Assembly (NCBI GenBank): GCA_024138025.1
Contig: JAMXBD010000055.1
Coordinates: 930,001-994,000 of the forward strand
Direction: 5' to 3'
Origin: Combretum micranthum
Lineage: Eukaryota > Streptophyta > Magnoliopsida > Myrtales > Combretaceae
DNA length: 64,000 bases
Shown in pieces: positions 23,925 through 36,329 of the stretch. The notes under the pieces were generated by a model. The model did not search any database. It was not told the DNA's origin and was given only the letters and a program-made list of their open reading frames with translations. The position numbers and the translations under genes were made by a program. Position 1 is the stretch's first letter; each line of letters starts with the position of its first letter.

Positions 23925-24699
23925 TAGGGATGTAACCGGGTTGGCTCTTATAGGGTTTCCAACCCACCTGACCCGTTAAAAACCCTATAGGGTTATAGGG
24001 TCGGTTTGGATATATAGTAAAAACCCTATAGGGTTATAGGGTCGTGTTTGGATCATATAACAAACCCTATGAATACCCAATAACCCGGTATTCTAATTAA
24101 TAAATAAATAAAAACATTACTAAATGAGCAAAGAAAGAAAAAAAGACATGAAGGAACTACTATTTTTTTTGTCTCCAAGGATTTTTTTTTTTTATTTATG
24201 GATTAGTTACGGATTTAGAACTTTTTATTAAATTTTGCTCAAGTCATGTTTGCTATAGAAATTAATATTATTTGTTGTCCGTTATATTTTAGTCCGAACA
24301 TGAAATTTAATTTAACCATATTTTTAAAATATTATACAATGATAAAAGTAATATATTAATGTGTTTAAACGTTATACAATGAATGTGAACTACAACATTT
24401 TCTATCAATTCTACATGCATCATTTTATTTTTTAAATATATAGGAAACTTATGCCAGAAGTACCGGCTTTTTTTAAATTTATTATTAAAATTTAAAAATT
24501 TTTTTTTTTTAAAAGGTTATAGGGTTATAGGGTTATAGGGTCGGGTTTCGGGTTCTAAATCAAACCCTATAGGGCGGGTTTGGATATAGCATCAAAACCC
24601 TATAGGGTTATAAGGTCGGGTTTGGTAGACCCTATAGGGTAGCGGGTTGGGTTTCGGGTTCATATGATCCACCCGAAACCCGACCCGGTTGCATCCCTA
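23925..24699. mobile_element. Non-autonomous hAT element, copy 1 (775 bp)
   Basis: Terminal inverted repeats TAGGGATGTAACCGGGT and ACCCGGTTGCATCCCTA, with a perfect 8-bp duplication ATTTTAGC (23917-23924 and 24700-24707). An 8-bp duplication and a YAGGGNTG end are hAT hallmarks. Both subterminal regions are rich in CCCTATAGGGTTATAGGG units. No transposase is present. The 5' LTR shows the empty site. Confidence 0.95.
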
Positions 24700-25385
24700 A
24701 TTTTAGCATACTTACACGAGTTTTCGATCCTTATTCGTGTATCATGGCATTTTTGAACAATTGTACGTATATTTCTAAATTCTGCCCACTATTTCAAATT
24801 CAAGTATAAGAAATCTTATTTATTGTAACTCACAAGTTGTAAGATATTCGTAAAATAATTTATTATAAGATTTTTGGAAAATTCTTAATAAAAGCTTGCA
24901 ACTGTTCTAACTTTGAACTTATTTGATTATCAATATTATAATATGAACTTGGTCGTTTATGAAAGTGTGTATTTTTGTATTTTATATGAATTATCTTAGT
25001 TAAATTATGGTTGGTTACCTTGAACCTATTAATAATTATCGGGTTATGATAAAATCCGACGTGCATTACACGTTGTCTTCTACTCCGAACTGCAGCTAAG
25101 GTACTGCGAGTATTAAAAAAGTTATTTTTGAATACAAGTTTATTCATATTCTCCCTATAAATGTTCTTAAGTATCCTATTTTAGTAATAAGATCTAAAAG
25201 ATTTAGGAAAGTCGTGTATTACTAAAACATAAACTATCCATTATTATAGGTCACTTGTAAGTTTTATGGATATAGGTTCACATTTACGGTACCCTTAATT
25301 AGCTTTGGACTGCATTTAAGGTATCATGAGCCTACCTCGGACTGCATTTAAGGTATTCATAGGTAAAGAGAACTATTTTGGACAT

Positions 25386-26965
25386 TGATGGAATTATTCT
25401 AATATGATTTTGATGATGACAAAAGATAAAATTTAATTGATATATCTATCTTATTATTGTTTGATCAATATTATTTGATTTTTTCATAGTTCAGAATCTT
25501 CATTTTGATTATAATTATAGTGACAGAAGCAAGCTCAGAATTTTCATTTTACACGAAAATAAAGCATGATCAAGTTTTATTAAAGTCAGAAGGAAAATCA
25601 GTAGTTATGCTTAAGCTTTGATAATGTTAGCCAGAAGTGTCTTCAGAACCTTAGGAAATGGAAAATAAGTTTCGAAAATACGATATACGTTAGTCAGAAG
25701 TTATTTCAAAACCTTCAGCGATGAAAAATAAGGCTATCAGAAGTTATTTCAGAACCTTCAAAATAACTTAATCGAAAGTTTTTTGTTGAAAAACACTCCA
25801 GAACTTATTTCAGAAGTTTTGATTGACAAAAATATTTTCTTGATTTATTTTATTGAATTCGAACTATTTTCAAGACCTAGCTCCACAAGTTAAGTATATT
25901 TTGAGAATGCACTTGATGTGTTCCATAAATCTTGGATAATATTTTAAGACTTATTACATCAAGTATATGTGAGGAATATTTATTTTGCGAAATATTGGAA
26001 TTATTTTACGAAAATGATTAAAGATTTTTTCAGGATTAGTTAGATAAGGATGGGTGAAAAACAGAAAGTTATCCTAGAGATTTGATTATTAGTCAAAGAG
26101 ACATATGTATTAGTTACACTAGTTTATCCATTCCTCTCCTCGTGGGATATTATCTAGTTTGTTTTTCTTGTTATAGATATCACGGAAATATCTTAGCAAA
26201 CATATCTCCAACAGAAGGATTATCTAGAATATCACGGCAACAGAAGATTTTATTCCAACAGATTTGGTTTTTGATTTCCATATTTTATTCAAGAATATCT
26301 CAATTGAAAAATTCAAAATAGTAGAATATCTCTCTCGAAACAGAAAGTTCTAGCCGTTGGAATATTTTTGCAAAGGAGACGTCATGGATATAAATATCAG
26401 AACCTCTAGTTGAAGAAGAAATAGAGAAGGCATTCAGAACGTGACACAAAAAAGATATAAGTGACAATTCATTTTAAATTATTCAGTCTTCAATTTTCGA
26501 GGGAACGAGAGCTTGATCATTGTGTTTTAAAGTGTAGAGATATAATATTTATTCTCTTGTTTTAGTTTCATTTTGAGTGAGAATTGTAAAGAGTGAATCC
26601 ATCACTGAAGTTGAGTGTTTAGCTTTTGTAGAAGCTTGTGAGACTCATCAGTGAGACTAGACTTTTACGAGGTTGATTTGTAACATTTTATTTGAATAGT
26701 GGAATACAACTGGTAAAGACAACTAGGATCCCAGCGTGGAGCTGGAAGAGTGGACTGACGCACAAGGCGGAACCACTATAAATATCTGTCTGATCTTCTT
26801 ATCCCTTCTCTATTTATATTTCAGCAATTTATTTTATAATAGTTTAATTGTTCATATTGTTCTCTTAACTTAAAATCAAAGGGGACATTATTTAAAGGCA
26901 AAAATTTTAATTTTTTCTGAAATAATCAATTCAACCCCCCTTCTTGATTATTTTCTAGACCAACA
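25386..26965 (-). mobile_element. Solo LTR of another retrotransposon (1.58 kb) in the 3' LTR
   Basis: It is absent from the 5' LTR. It is bounded by the 5-bp duplication GACAT (25381-25385 and 26966-26970) and starts TGATGGAATTATTC and ends CTAGACCAACA. On the minus strand it begins TGTTGGTCTAGAAAATAATC and soon reads AAGAAGGGGGGTTGAATTG, a start I associate with Copia (SIRE/Tork-like) LTRs. That assignment and the orientation are inference. The open frame at 26082-26321 is not a gene. Confidence 0.85.
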
Positions 26966-27639
26966 GACATTCCATCTTAGGACTGCATTTAAGGTATCCT
27001 GAAACTTACGAATTAAGAGAAAACTATTGGATGACCTGAACACTGATGGAACTACCAATTCCCCAACCATAGGTGAAGGGAGGATTTATACCCTAGACTT
27101 CACATTGGTTACTGGAAGATCACGTGCAATGTTTGCATTACATATGCTTGTTCATGCATAGCATATAGTTGATAACCTGTTTGTTATTGCTTGTTGTGTA
27201 GTAATAAGAACATTACACTCCCACCTCAATGAGCTATGACTTTTACTCATTCCCCCATAGTGTGATTAATGCTACAAGTACTTCCAGGAACATCTACAGC
27301 TCTAACATATTGACAACTTCAGTAACAATAGCAACTTTTGGGATTCAGGGATACTATGAGAGATGAAGTAGATATACTTATTATACTTGATAGTTTTGCA
27401 TTTTGGTAATGAACTAGTGAGATACCGTCTTAATTACCTTATCAACATTAGTAGGTAATTTCTCGATAGACTTGAGGTACTCATGTATTATTAGTTCTTT
27501 ACTCGTATGTACCAGTATGTAAATATAAGTTTAGATATGAAGTATGTTTGTATGATTAGATGCTTCGTGAATACTTAAATAAATTAATTAGGTATTGATG
27601 GTGGATTGTCACAACTAGGGCCCATTAAGGGACATGACA

Positions 27640-28260
27640 ACATTAGTCCACCCAATCTTCCCCTTTTATTTTTAAACTAAACACGTTGGTGACTCAATTA
27701 GGTGTAGACATAAACATTGAAAATGTATGTGTAAATATCCCAAAATCTCATGTTATAAAACCCATATGAAATTACAAATTTTATTGTCTTTCATTGATTT
27801 CATATCTTCATTTGTCGTATTAATCCACTTTTAAGAGTTTGCACATTGTTTGACTTGACTAACAAATGTAGGATCATCTTACAATCCTATATCAAACTCA
27901 TACCTATTGAAAATATATGACATAATCATTTAGAATCACAAATCTTCTTTCCTTAGACAAAAGTAGGAGGAATCCCAGGAATACTTTGAAAATCCATATT
28001 TGCATCTTGAAAAATAGCAAGTGTGAATGGCGGCACATTTTCACTTGCAACTAAAGGAATGTTGATACGTTTCTCCTTAACTTTAATATTCTTAGCTAGT
28101 GTGCTCCCACTATATTTTATATTCTTAAGAAACTTGGCATTCCTAGTCTTGAAAAATGATTTGTTTGGGTCATAAAATTTATTTCCTTTTGATCCTTTTG
28201 AATATTTAATTGTAGATACCTCAATTTTGCCCATAAGGCTACGAAACATGAATACATCAA
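27640..28260 (-). pseudogene. Ty1/Copia pol fragment (integrase tail to start of RT)
   Basis: Minus-strand 28249-27953 encodes a 98-codon open segment with GNKFYDPNKSFFKTRNAKFL, resembling the region after the integrase core of plant Copia polyproteins (usual form: KGYRFYCP...R.AKFLE). Past its stop, conceptual translation near 27880-27790 gives DDPTFVSQVKQCANS, then KWINTTNEDMKSMKDNK, matching the Copia RT entry motif (DP.F..A...KW..AM..E..S...N). Several stops are present and the rest of pol is missing. Confidence 0.65.
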
Positions 28261-29190
28261 ATATTATATTAAGCCTAATTTTTTTTTAAGTTTTCAAAAA
28301 TAAAATAATAAAAAGACTAATTTTGGGCTTAACATAATATAAATTTTAATCATGGACCCGATTAAATGGGCCACAATAAGTTAACCTATTTAATTGGGCC
28401 AAGATATAAAGCCTTAATGTAAATTATGTGCATAACAAAACAAGGTATAGGTAACTACCTATATCGATAAGTCTCTAAAACATATTCAAAAGGTTTAGGG
28501 TTTAATTTATGGGGAAGGCAGTGTGTGCCTTTTATTTTTCACAGCTAGAGGATGGCAAGTGGCACATCACGATTGGTCCTCTGTCCAATGATGCCATCAT
28601 CTCTACCTCCAACCACTTTGAATCCGCGCCTAAACAACTTACATAGCCAACTTCAAGGCCATTTCTTACTATTTTTACTTTATGATTTCACCAAATTAAT
28701 AGTGAAATCGTCAAGTAAGCATGGATTACTATGAATCCAAACCAAGAAGTAGTCTCAATTAATAGATTAAGTTTAAAAAAATAATATTGCAGATTTTGCT
28801 CCTCCATGATCAAAACTTAATTTGAACAAATTTAATAAGAATCGAAGCTTTCCAAGATACAGAAATCATTAAATGTAGTTAAATGATTTAATATTGATAA
28901 TAAATTTCATTATAACCATCAAGTAGATTCCTGCAAAAACACTTTAAAATAAACATGAAAGCGCAAAGACAATTGCTTCCCTGTTATCTAAGCTTTAGCA
29001 AGGAATTTAACTAAAAAAGCATTTAAATCTTGATTCAATCTTCAAAAACATCATTCATAATTACAAAACTTCTTAGGAAAAACCTGTCAAAGTCTTAATC
29101 ATTCATCAAACATTCATCAGCAAAACAGCTATACTCAAGGTCTTTTTAAATCAAAGAAAATTACATCTTCCAAACAAACAAAACAATTGA
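28261..29190. other. Intergenic between two retroelement remnants
   Basis: AT-rich sequence with no gene. The open frame at 28552-28734 has no recognisable family. Confidence 0.45.
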
Positions 29191-30440
29191 ATGAAAGGCT
29201 AAGATTAGCCATTCTTGGAGTCTTTCATCTTCACTTTCAACTTTTAGCTTGGTCCTTTAGATTGGCTTCCATGTTAGGTGGCAAAGTTCCTTGAGGTCTT
29301 TCTCATAAGGGTTTGGAAATCTAGCCTAATTATGTCTCTAGGTTTTGAATTGCAGTGAATAGTTTTCCAAGGTGTTATCAATTCCTTGTTGCCTAGCCTT
29401 AGAAGCCTTGATAAACTAAGAAATTAATTCCTCTAAAGAAAGCTTGCTACCCTGGGACATAAATGATCTTGACCTTTTTTCTGAAAGTTCTGTAGAGGAA
29501 AACTTGGGTTTTGAAAATTGTTGTTAGTCCACCTGAAGTTTAGGTGATTCCTCCAACCAAGGTTGCAGGTGTTACTAAAGGATCAAAGACCATAATTTCC
29601 AACAAACTACATTTTCAAAAGTCATGCCCTCAAAACTTTGAACGACATTTCCATCAACCATATTCAACTACCTCCCATGGTCATACTGGCAACCTTTCTA
29701 GCAAAGCTTCTATCTTGGAGGTTAGTGATATGACTGCATCTAGTTTAAACAGTCCTCCAGTCTTCTCCATCTAACCCTAACAGAAGGGTACTAGTAATGG
29801 TTATTGGTCATATCCTCAAACAGGCTCAAACACTCCTCTAGAAATTTGTTGTTCAAGTTCCCTTCTGTTGCTGCATCAATAAGCTGCTTAATCCTATATT
29901 TAGCCCTTGTAAAAGGTTTGGACCTATGTCCATTTAAGCAGTCTATGATGTGGGCACCTTCCTAGCAACTCCTTCCACCTCTAAAAAGTTTCATAGAGGG
30001 TTTATGATTCTAGCTGGTGAAATGAAGCCATATCGACTCTCAGCTTTGTTGTCCTAGAGGATGAAAAGTATTCTCTCATAAAGTTTTCAGCCATTTGCTA
30101 CTAGGTGATTATAAACTATTTGGACAGATCGTTGAGCCATTTCTTTGCATTTTCCTTTAAAGAAAAAGGAAACAACCTAAGACATATGGCATCATCAGAG
30201 GCTCCATTTAGATATATTGTTGTACCATCTGAATCACATTGGGTTTTCTTTCAAAATTATTTGCAACAACCCTAGGTCTGGCTATGCTTGTATTAGCCCC
30301 TTCTAAGTTAGCCTGCAAAATTCCACATAGTTCTAGGAGGATGGTTTACTTTACCTATTTGTTTTCTCCATTTAACATCTCATTTGGCTCATGAAACTCC
30401 TCCTCCTAGTTATTAATAGGGTCAACTCTGTGAGCCATTG
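29191..30440 (-). pseudogene. Gag pseudogene of an Athila/Tat-like Gypsy element
   Basis: Minus-strand translation, full of stops and shifts, gives family landmarks in the expected order: an ANNFERKPNVIQMVQQYI-like start, IKQLIDAATEGNLNNKFLEE, a nearby FEDMTNNHY, and a C-terminal EELISQFIKASKARQQGIDN. These resemble the gag of non-chromovirus Gypsy lineages (Athila/Tat). The start would be near 30440. A matching primer-binding site lies upstream at about 31140-31117. Nothing downstream on the minus strand was recognised as its pol, so the element is truncated. Confidence 0.65.
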
Positions 30441-31116
30441 CTTCTTCAAAAATTTGATTTCTTTTCTTACCAAGTGCCTAGAGGTTCTTCCTATTTGATG
30501 TGGCTTTCGATTAAAGGGAAACGAGGGGTAAGATTGACTCCTAGTTATAATCTTACAATTTTATTATGGTAAAGAATTAGTCTACAAGAAGCTTTTCACA
30601 ACAGACTAATAAAAACAAAAGCAGAAACTATGAAACAACAACAACAAGACTAACATACAACAACAATAGATTCTTTATAAAAAGACCATTATTAACAAAA
30701 GAATAAATAATCAAGATATTAAAAGAAAGCTAAAGCTAAAGCTAAATGAAAATATAAAACTGTACAAAAAAAGACTAAAAGAATTATATAGGTATATTTA
30801 CAAAGAAATAAAAGAATTATGTACAATAACAACTTTAGAACAGAACAAAATATATACAAAATTTACATATCAACAAACAAACAAAAACAAAGGGTTAGTG
30901 ATATGAATAGAGAAAAGAAAAGCAAAAACAAGATATTCACAAGAAAATAAAACTATGTACAAGACGATATTTACAAAAAAATAAAAAAAAGTACAAAACA
31001 AAAACAAACAAAAAGAGAAAATTATTTACATTATTCACAGGATTAGTGACTACCTAATAGATTCTAAGCTAAGCTTTCATGTAGCGTTGTAAGCTTCATC
31101 TTCATGAATTTAACAC
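30441..31116 (-). other. A-rich leader of the Athila/Tat-like remnant
   Basis: Very A-rich on the plus strand, with many ACAAA/AAAAC blocks and no ORF. It sits between the primer site and the gag start, where the untranslated leader belongs. Confidence 0.45.
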
Positions 31117-31140
31117 GATCCCCAGCAATAACGCTAGAAA
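31117..31140 (-). other. Decayed primer-binding site of the Athila/Tat-like remnant
   Basis: The minus strand reads TCTAGCGTTATTGCTGGGG, close to the TGGCGCCGTTGCCGGGG leader motif of Athila/Tat-type elements. The differences are mostly G/C to A/T changes. Confidence 0.5.
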
Positions 31141-32700
31141 ACTTGGTTTATTTATTGTGTGTGTTGGTTTGGTTTAAAAATGTTAAGAACAAAATGTGAA
31201 GCTGAAGTTTTCAAAAATGTATAAAATGCTAATAATTTATATTCAACTTCAGTTGCAATCACTAACATAGGCAAGCGCACCTAACGAATAGTATAAAAAG
31301 TATTACATCATATTCCTTGGGAATCATTAATATCTACCATACTCGCTTTTCATCTATTATCTAGCCAAAGAAAGATTTAGAAGAACATGGTAAAAAGCAA
31401 AAAGCTAAGCTAAGGTTAAAATTAATTATATACACATTTTCAAGGAAATTTACGTATATAAGCTTGTTAATACAAGACAGGACTTAGGATTTGCTTCACC
31501 AATTCCTTATCATGCAATTTCTTAGCAAACTCAAGAGTTGTTTGCTAGGTATATTTGCATTGTCAAATTCACTAAGATAAGTTAAAGCCTCTCTCATTGT
31601 CAGAAACTCTAAATCTAGGTTAAACCACCGGAATCTCTTCACAAGCTATGAGCAACCTAAATCCACATAAAATTAAGAATCAATTGATTAAAACCCATTT
31701 TAATAAATTTGAAACCAAGCGACAAAAAGTTTCACTATCCCTATCTCTAGGTGATTATGAGCTTAGCAGTCTAGATCTATTCAAAAGAATTATCTCTCGA
31801 TCTATTCAAAAGAACTATCTCTCGATCTATTCAATTGAAATTAAACATGGATCTAAAAAATATACCATGCAATTAACCCATAAAATTAATTTTTAGCTAT
31901 TAATTACAAATACACACTCAATATTCAATTAACGCACTTGAAATCATGTGAATAAGGTCTTAGATTCACAAACCCAAAGTTAAGATGATTATTTCTCCAT
32001 AAATGTAAATATTAACCACATATTCAAGAGAAATAAAATGAAATTAAAGAAGAGTATTGCATATTAAGCACAAAAATCTTCCAATAACAAACTTTGGGTT
32101 CAATATGAATTTACCCAGAAAACACGAATCTCTAGTAAGAAGAAGATTTCTCTCACTACTCTATAACATGTGAGGAATTTTTACATATTGTACATTTATT
32201 ATTTCATGTCTATGCACGTTTATTTGCAATGATAGGGCATAAAATCATGAAGATTTTATCAGATGGCGTAGCAGATTCTTTATAATGAATTTTATTCTTA
32301 TCTTCAAGCGCTTTTATTTAAGGCAACCATGTTCATAATAGCAAGGACAGGGTCGCTTTTAACGGGTTGGATCGTAGGCTCGAAGGTTGGCCACGATCTA
32401 GGATATGTCTTTTCTTTAGAGGTTAATTAAGGGATAGTTTAAATTGCGGGTGGAATCATGACACTATTCTTCAACTTGATTGGAGTCTATCAAGGCACAG
32501 TTGTCTCGGTGTAAACCATGGGGTAGATCAAGGGCACAGTTGAGGGCACAATTTGTCATTTTTCTTGTTTTCTTGTCTTCGGTTAAGGTCTTTGGCCGCC
32601 GCATTGAGTTTACCTTTAAACATTGTTTTTGTCTTGCTCTAATCTTAATTCAAATCACTTTGTTTCTTCTTTTTATGATCTTAGGAGTTGAAAAATAACA
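31141..32700 (-). repeat. Probable 5' LTR of the Athila/Tat-like remnant (borders unclear)
   Basis: It lies just upstream (minus strand) of the primer site, where the LTR should be. Near 31259-31315 the minus strand reads GGTGCGCTTGCCTATG, a motif I associate with LTRs of this lineage. No second LTR was found to define the ends. A 25-bp direct repeat (ATCTATTCAAAAGAATTATC type, 2.5 copies) lies at about 31774-31838. Open frames at 31648-31896 and 32480-32698 are unsupported as genes. Confidence 0.35.
31774..31838. repeat. 25-bp tandem repeat, about 2.5 copies
   Basis: ATCTATTCAAAAGAA(T/C)TATCTCTCG occurs twice in a row and is followed by a partial third copy, ATCTATTCAATTGAA. Confidence 0.85.
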
Positions 32701-33025
32701 TTTAAATCATAAAAGTACAAAACCATAGGAATTTCCCTAAAAATGAATCATATCAAGCATGATTTCCTACGAATAAAATGGAGCGTAAAAGACTTATCAC
32801 TAGCTAATCATATTTTAAATATTATATGAAGTAGTCTCTTCATCCAATTATGTTCCTTTGGTTTCATTTTGCCTCACCAAAATTTGTTTGACTGGTTTAT
32901 TAATATAATATAAATACATCACTTTATGAAATCGTGATTCTAGGTCCATTTAATATAATAATGTTATATATAGTACGCAGGAATGGACCAAGAATAGAAT
33001 CATGATTCTGGATTCCATTTCATTT

Positions 33026-33363
33026 CCCATGTTTGGATGCACTTTTAAAGCCGGAATTAAAATTCCTTAGAATTGATGATTCTAATTTTAAAAAGGAATT
33101 CGATTCTACTTTAAGAAAGTGAATTGCGATTCCATTCCAGCTTTATTAATTGCATGCAATATGATTACTATTTTATCTTATTGTATATTCATAACTTGTA
33201 TTTATTGTTAGGGACATTTCCGATAAATACACCCTATAGCCATCCAATTCCATATACACTTCCAAACATAGGAATGGATTTGTCATTCCATAACCTATTT
33301 CATTTCTATCATTCAATCCATTACATTCTATTTCAAATCATTTCGGCACACCAAACATGACAT
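33026..33363 (-). mobile_element. MITE-like element, copy 2 (inverted relative to copy 1)
   Basis: Reading plus strand here matches the reverse complement of 3697-4066 along most of its length. Landmarks include GATTCCATTCCAGCTTTATT, ATTTATTGT(T/A)AGGGA and the terminal CACCAAACATGACAT. The left limit is uncertain because similar GAATCATGATTC sequence continues upstream to about 32930. Confidence 0.72.
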
Positions 33364-33807
33364 AAGGACATATAAGCACTCCCATTTCAATCAAATTACC
33401 ATTTTTATTCTCTTCTACTGAGTCATAATTATCTTATATAAGTTTGTGTGTGTCATACCCAGTAACTGAGTAGTTGAAAGCCTCAAAGCATGAAACTCTA
33501 TACTTACAAATCATGGAGGTCTTTGGTGAGGATATGTGTTATGTTCATCTATCCTAAGGAGGGAATATGATGAACTAACATGCTATAGGCCATCCTATTT
33601 TAATTAGTGTTGTTAAAACCATGTTGAATCCTAACCTATCTTAGAAACAACCGTTTAACTGTAATTTAATCCTCAATTTTACCCATTGATCCTTAACCCT
33701 CTAATATATCCGGATTAAAACTTAAGCTGGATTTGAGAACATCGATTTTAATAATCTTTTGTGACATTTGGGCGTCCATTGATATGATGCAAATATCTAT
33801 ACCTTAG

Positions 33808-33839
<32 letters not shown>

Positions 33840-34299
33840 AAAACTATGTGTTAATATAATATACATACATTGATAAAGGAAAACTCGAGATAATAAGGTG
33901 CCTTAAAATTTTTACCAAATATATATCTCTATTTATCATTTCACGCGGTCTTATTAATCTATGTGACCTATTATAAAAGAGATAAAGGTACAAAGTAAAG
34001 GTACAAAACTGTAAAAAAATAGTTCACTTTTTTTTATGAATTATATCTACGGTCACAGTAACATCTTGACAAAAGTTGCTCTATAGTTCTTTGCTTACGA
34101 GATAGAGAGTTTTGACGTAATAGAAATCTCCAAACAAGATAACAACACTTATAATCCATTCATTTTGCTGAATGAATAACGTGATAATAGAATCCTTATT
34201 ATTGGAGAATGAAATAGAGCCATAATAATATTATTTTTAATTATTTTTATTTAAATTAAGATATTTTAAAAGAAAAGATAATTCCAGTATTGAATTATC
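33364..34299. other. Intergenic with an (AT)n microsatellite
   Basis: No gene is visible. A run of about 14 AT dinucleotides lies at roughly 33812-33839. Confidence 0.55.
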
Positions 34300-34720
34300 T
34301 TCAAGTCCTACCATTTCACTTGTAGGATAAGGTAGATCGTAAGTAACCACAAAGTTCACATCAAGTAATATTGATTCATGTTCTTCCAATAATAGTGACA
34401 TAATTTAATTTGAATATTATTCTTGAGTATGATTTTAAAATTACCAATTGGTCCACTTGATCTACATCCGCTCCTACTAGTTATTAATATAAACAAATGA
34501 AATTATTACACTTGTTAACTTTACTGTAATAGTGAACAAGGATGACGATTAAGAAATTTTAAGAAGATTCAAGTATGATTTACTTGGTAGATTTTGTTGA
34601 TCCTTTTAGAAAATTTTTTAATGGTATTTGATCCTTTTCTATTCACTATTATTTTGGTAAGAATCAAATAAATACTATTCATCTCATCACAATTATTTAT
34701 TAGGGTTGTTCTAGTAAATG
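34040..34720 (-). repeat. Diverged copy of the left-edge tandem repeat
   Basis: Pieces of the 1-2195 repeat recur: GTCCACTTGATC, then ATATAAACAAATGAAATTATTACACTTGTTAACTTTACT-like sequence at about 34452-34524, CTATTCATCTCATCAC near 34676, and a possible ATCTTGACAAAAGTTGCTC near 34062. Similarity is partial and was judged by eye. Strand is arbitrary; it reads in the same direction as the array. Confidence 0.45.
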
Positions 34721-34791
34721 GATTTACACAAAGGACTTGTTTTTCTTCATCATTTTTAATAATTATTTTCACTTTCTTGTCATATGTCGAT

Positions 34792-34813
34792 TATATATAT
34801 ATATATATATATA
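34792..34813. repeat. (AT)n microsatellite
   Basis: Eleven consecutive AT dinucleotides. Similar tracts lie near 33812 and 37610. Confidence 0.9.
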
Positions 34814-35816
34814 TTTTTTATTAATAGAAAGGAAGGATTCGAATTCAATCCATCCCACTTGAAAGATCAATATTAAATCATTAGGCCAAAAGTCTATTCA
34901 TATATGTGAATTTATGGTTAAAGTTTAGACACATTTGGTATTAATGGAAGATATGATGTGGCAAACATATGCTTAATTAGCTTAGAAAAGGTAGTAGTCT
35001 AGTAGATGCCAGATAAAATATAAATTCTCATTGCATGAATGAGCCAATCGATGAATGTTTTGACTTATAAAAATATTAGTTGGAACTAGTAGTTTCTTCA
35101 TCATAGGATAGGTCAAACGTCGGGAAGACTCATTGTGAGAATATTTATTTATCAATTATTGAAAGATAGATATTAAATTGGTTTGTATAGTTTGAATGAA
35201 TCATAAAGTTATATTATAGTTTCGTGATTTTTTCCTTATCATTAAAATATTTGTTTTCCTCATCTTTATCCGTATATAATTATTAATATACGTGTATATA
35301 TTTTTTCTGTTTTGAATCTTTCTTATTTTTGTTGTTTCTTTATCTTGATATCTTTGCTCCCTTCTCTTTCCTAGAATTCCTGGGAAATGTTCAAAATTTA
35401 ATGAAATTTAGCAAGGTGAGATGAACACATACAAAATAACATGGGAAAAGGATTAGAAGACACACAATCAGGGAGTTGTTATGGGCTGATACATGTTTTT
35501 CATGTAAATGAGATTCATGCTTCCTTGTAAGTGTCAAAAAAGCCGTACTTCTTCCTTTATTTCTAATGGACTTACCTTTTCTTCTTCACTTTCTCTTCCT
35601 CTTCAACTTCATCCCCTTTTTTATCTACAATTTTTTCATGTGAACAAAGCATAATCACAAATCATTGCTTACAATATGGTTTGAATAAAAAAAACTACTT
35701 ATGAAAAAGCTTATTCATACATTTCCTTAAACAGATGTACATATATAGAAAAACTACCATACAAGAGCAAACAATTAATAAATTTCTTTGCTGTAAAAAA
35801 CTTTTGGAGGCCCTTC
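34814..35816. other. Intergenic
   Basis: AT-rich with no recognised gene. A GATTCGAATTCAATCC segment at about 34838 recalls SINE/tRNA B-box-like sequence but has no supporting structure. Confidence 0.45.
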
Positions 35817-36329
35817 TTGGAAATCCAAGAATATGCAAAGAAGAATATAGATAGAGAATGCAGTATAAGTACCATATTCCATAAAAACAAAAAAAAGGAG
35901 AATTTGATTTTTCATAGATACAAATTTAATATAAATCATGAATATTTCCAACCAATCATCATAATTGAAAGGAAACTTACTGAACAAACATTACTGGATT
36001 ACGAATTGATCAACAATGTAATTGGAACAGCTAAACAATATGAAAAAACAGAATTTAGAACCACGATAAAGGAAATCATAAAAAGTTTGACACAGACATA
36101 TGATTCAAGTGATAGAGGATACAGCTTTAAAATAACCATGGATATAAGATGAATTCCTCCTAAATGCTTCAAGTATGATATTAGACCAACAATTCATAAA
36201 ATTGTCATGGAAGGAGATTATAAACTAGAATATCCTGAGCAAATAAAAGAAGAATGTAACATTCCCATAGACAGACAACTTGAAAAATGGGTAGCCAATG
36301 AAATTGGTCACTCGATTAAGCAGCCTTAG
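35817..36329 (+). pseudogene. Decayed ORF of unknown family, one in-frame stop
   Basis: An open frame without an upstream ATG runs from 35817 to a TGA at 36150-36152. It continues in the same frame to a TAG at 36327-36329, about 170 codons in all. The product is charged, with motifs such as TYDSSDRGYSFKITMD and EECNIPIDRQLEKWVANE. I do not recognise the family. A purine-rich tail (36430-36600) follows, then a TATA box near 36697 and an AATAAA near 36880. That arrangement, last ORF then promoter then poly(A) signal, is what endogenous pararetrovirus remnants show, but no reverse transcriptase or coat motif is present. This origin is a guess. Confidence 0.35.

Larger units (their letters stand above)
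5850..27639 (+). mobile_element. Full-length Ty3/Gypsy chromovirus-like retrotransposon (Tekay/Del-like), decayed and heavily nested
   Basis: The two LTRs (5850-11947 and 22752-27639) align along their whole length once insertions are removed. They are flanked by the 5-bp duplication ACATT (5845-5849 and 27640-27644). The 5' LTR is followed by an initiator-Met tRNA primer-binding site, and the 3' LTR is preceded by a purine tract. Gag, protease, reverse transcriptase, RNase H, integrase and a chromodomain-like C-terminus occur in Ty3/Gypsy order on the plus strand. Subtracting the insertions leaves LTRs of about 2.5 kb and a total near 10.3 kb, within the known size range of chromoviruses. 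The Tekay/Del assignment is by resemblance only. Multiple stops and frameshifts make it non-functional. Confidence 0.92.
22752..27639 (+). repeat. 3' LTR of the chromovirus (4.9 kb with insertions)
   Basis: It starts TGACACCCCGTAAATTTATA and ends GGGACATGACA, followed by the target duplication ACATT. It is interrupted by a hAT element (23925-24699) and a solo LTR (25386-26965). Removing these with their duplications leaves about 2.52 kb, almost the same as the 5' LTR without its insertions. Confidence 0.92.

Noticed and set aside
24500..24545. Interstitial telomere repeat
   Set aside because: The unit is GTTATAGG, not TTTAGGG, and it lies inside the hAT subterminal region, where the inverted form occurs at the other end.
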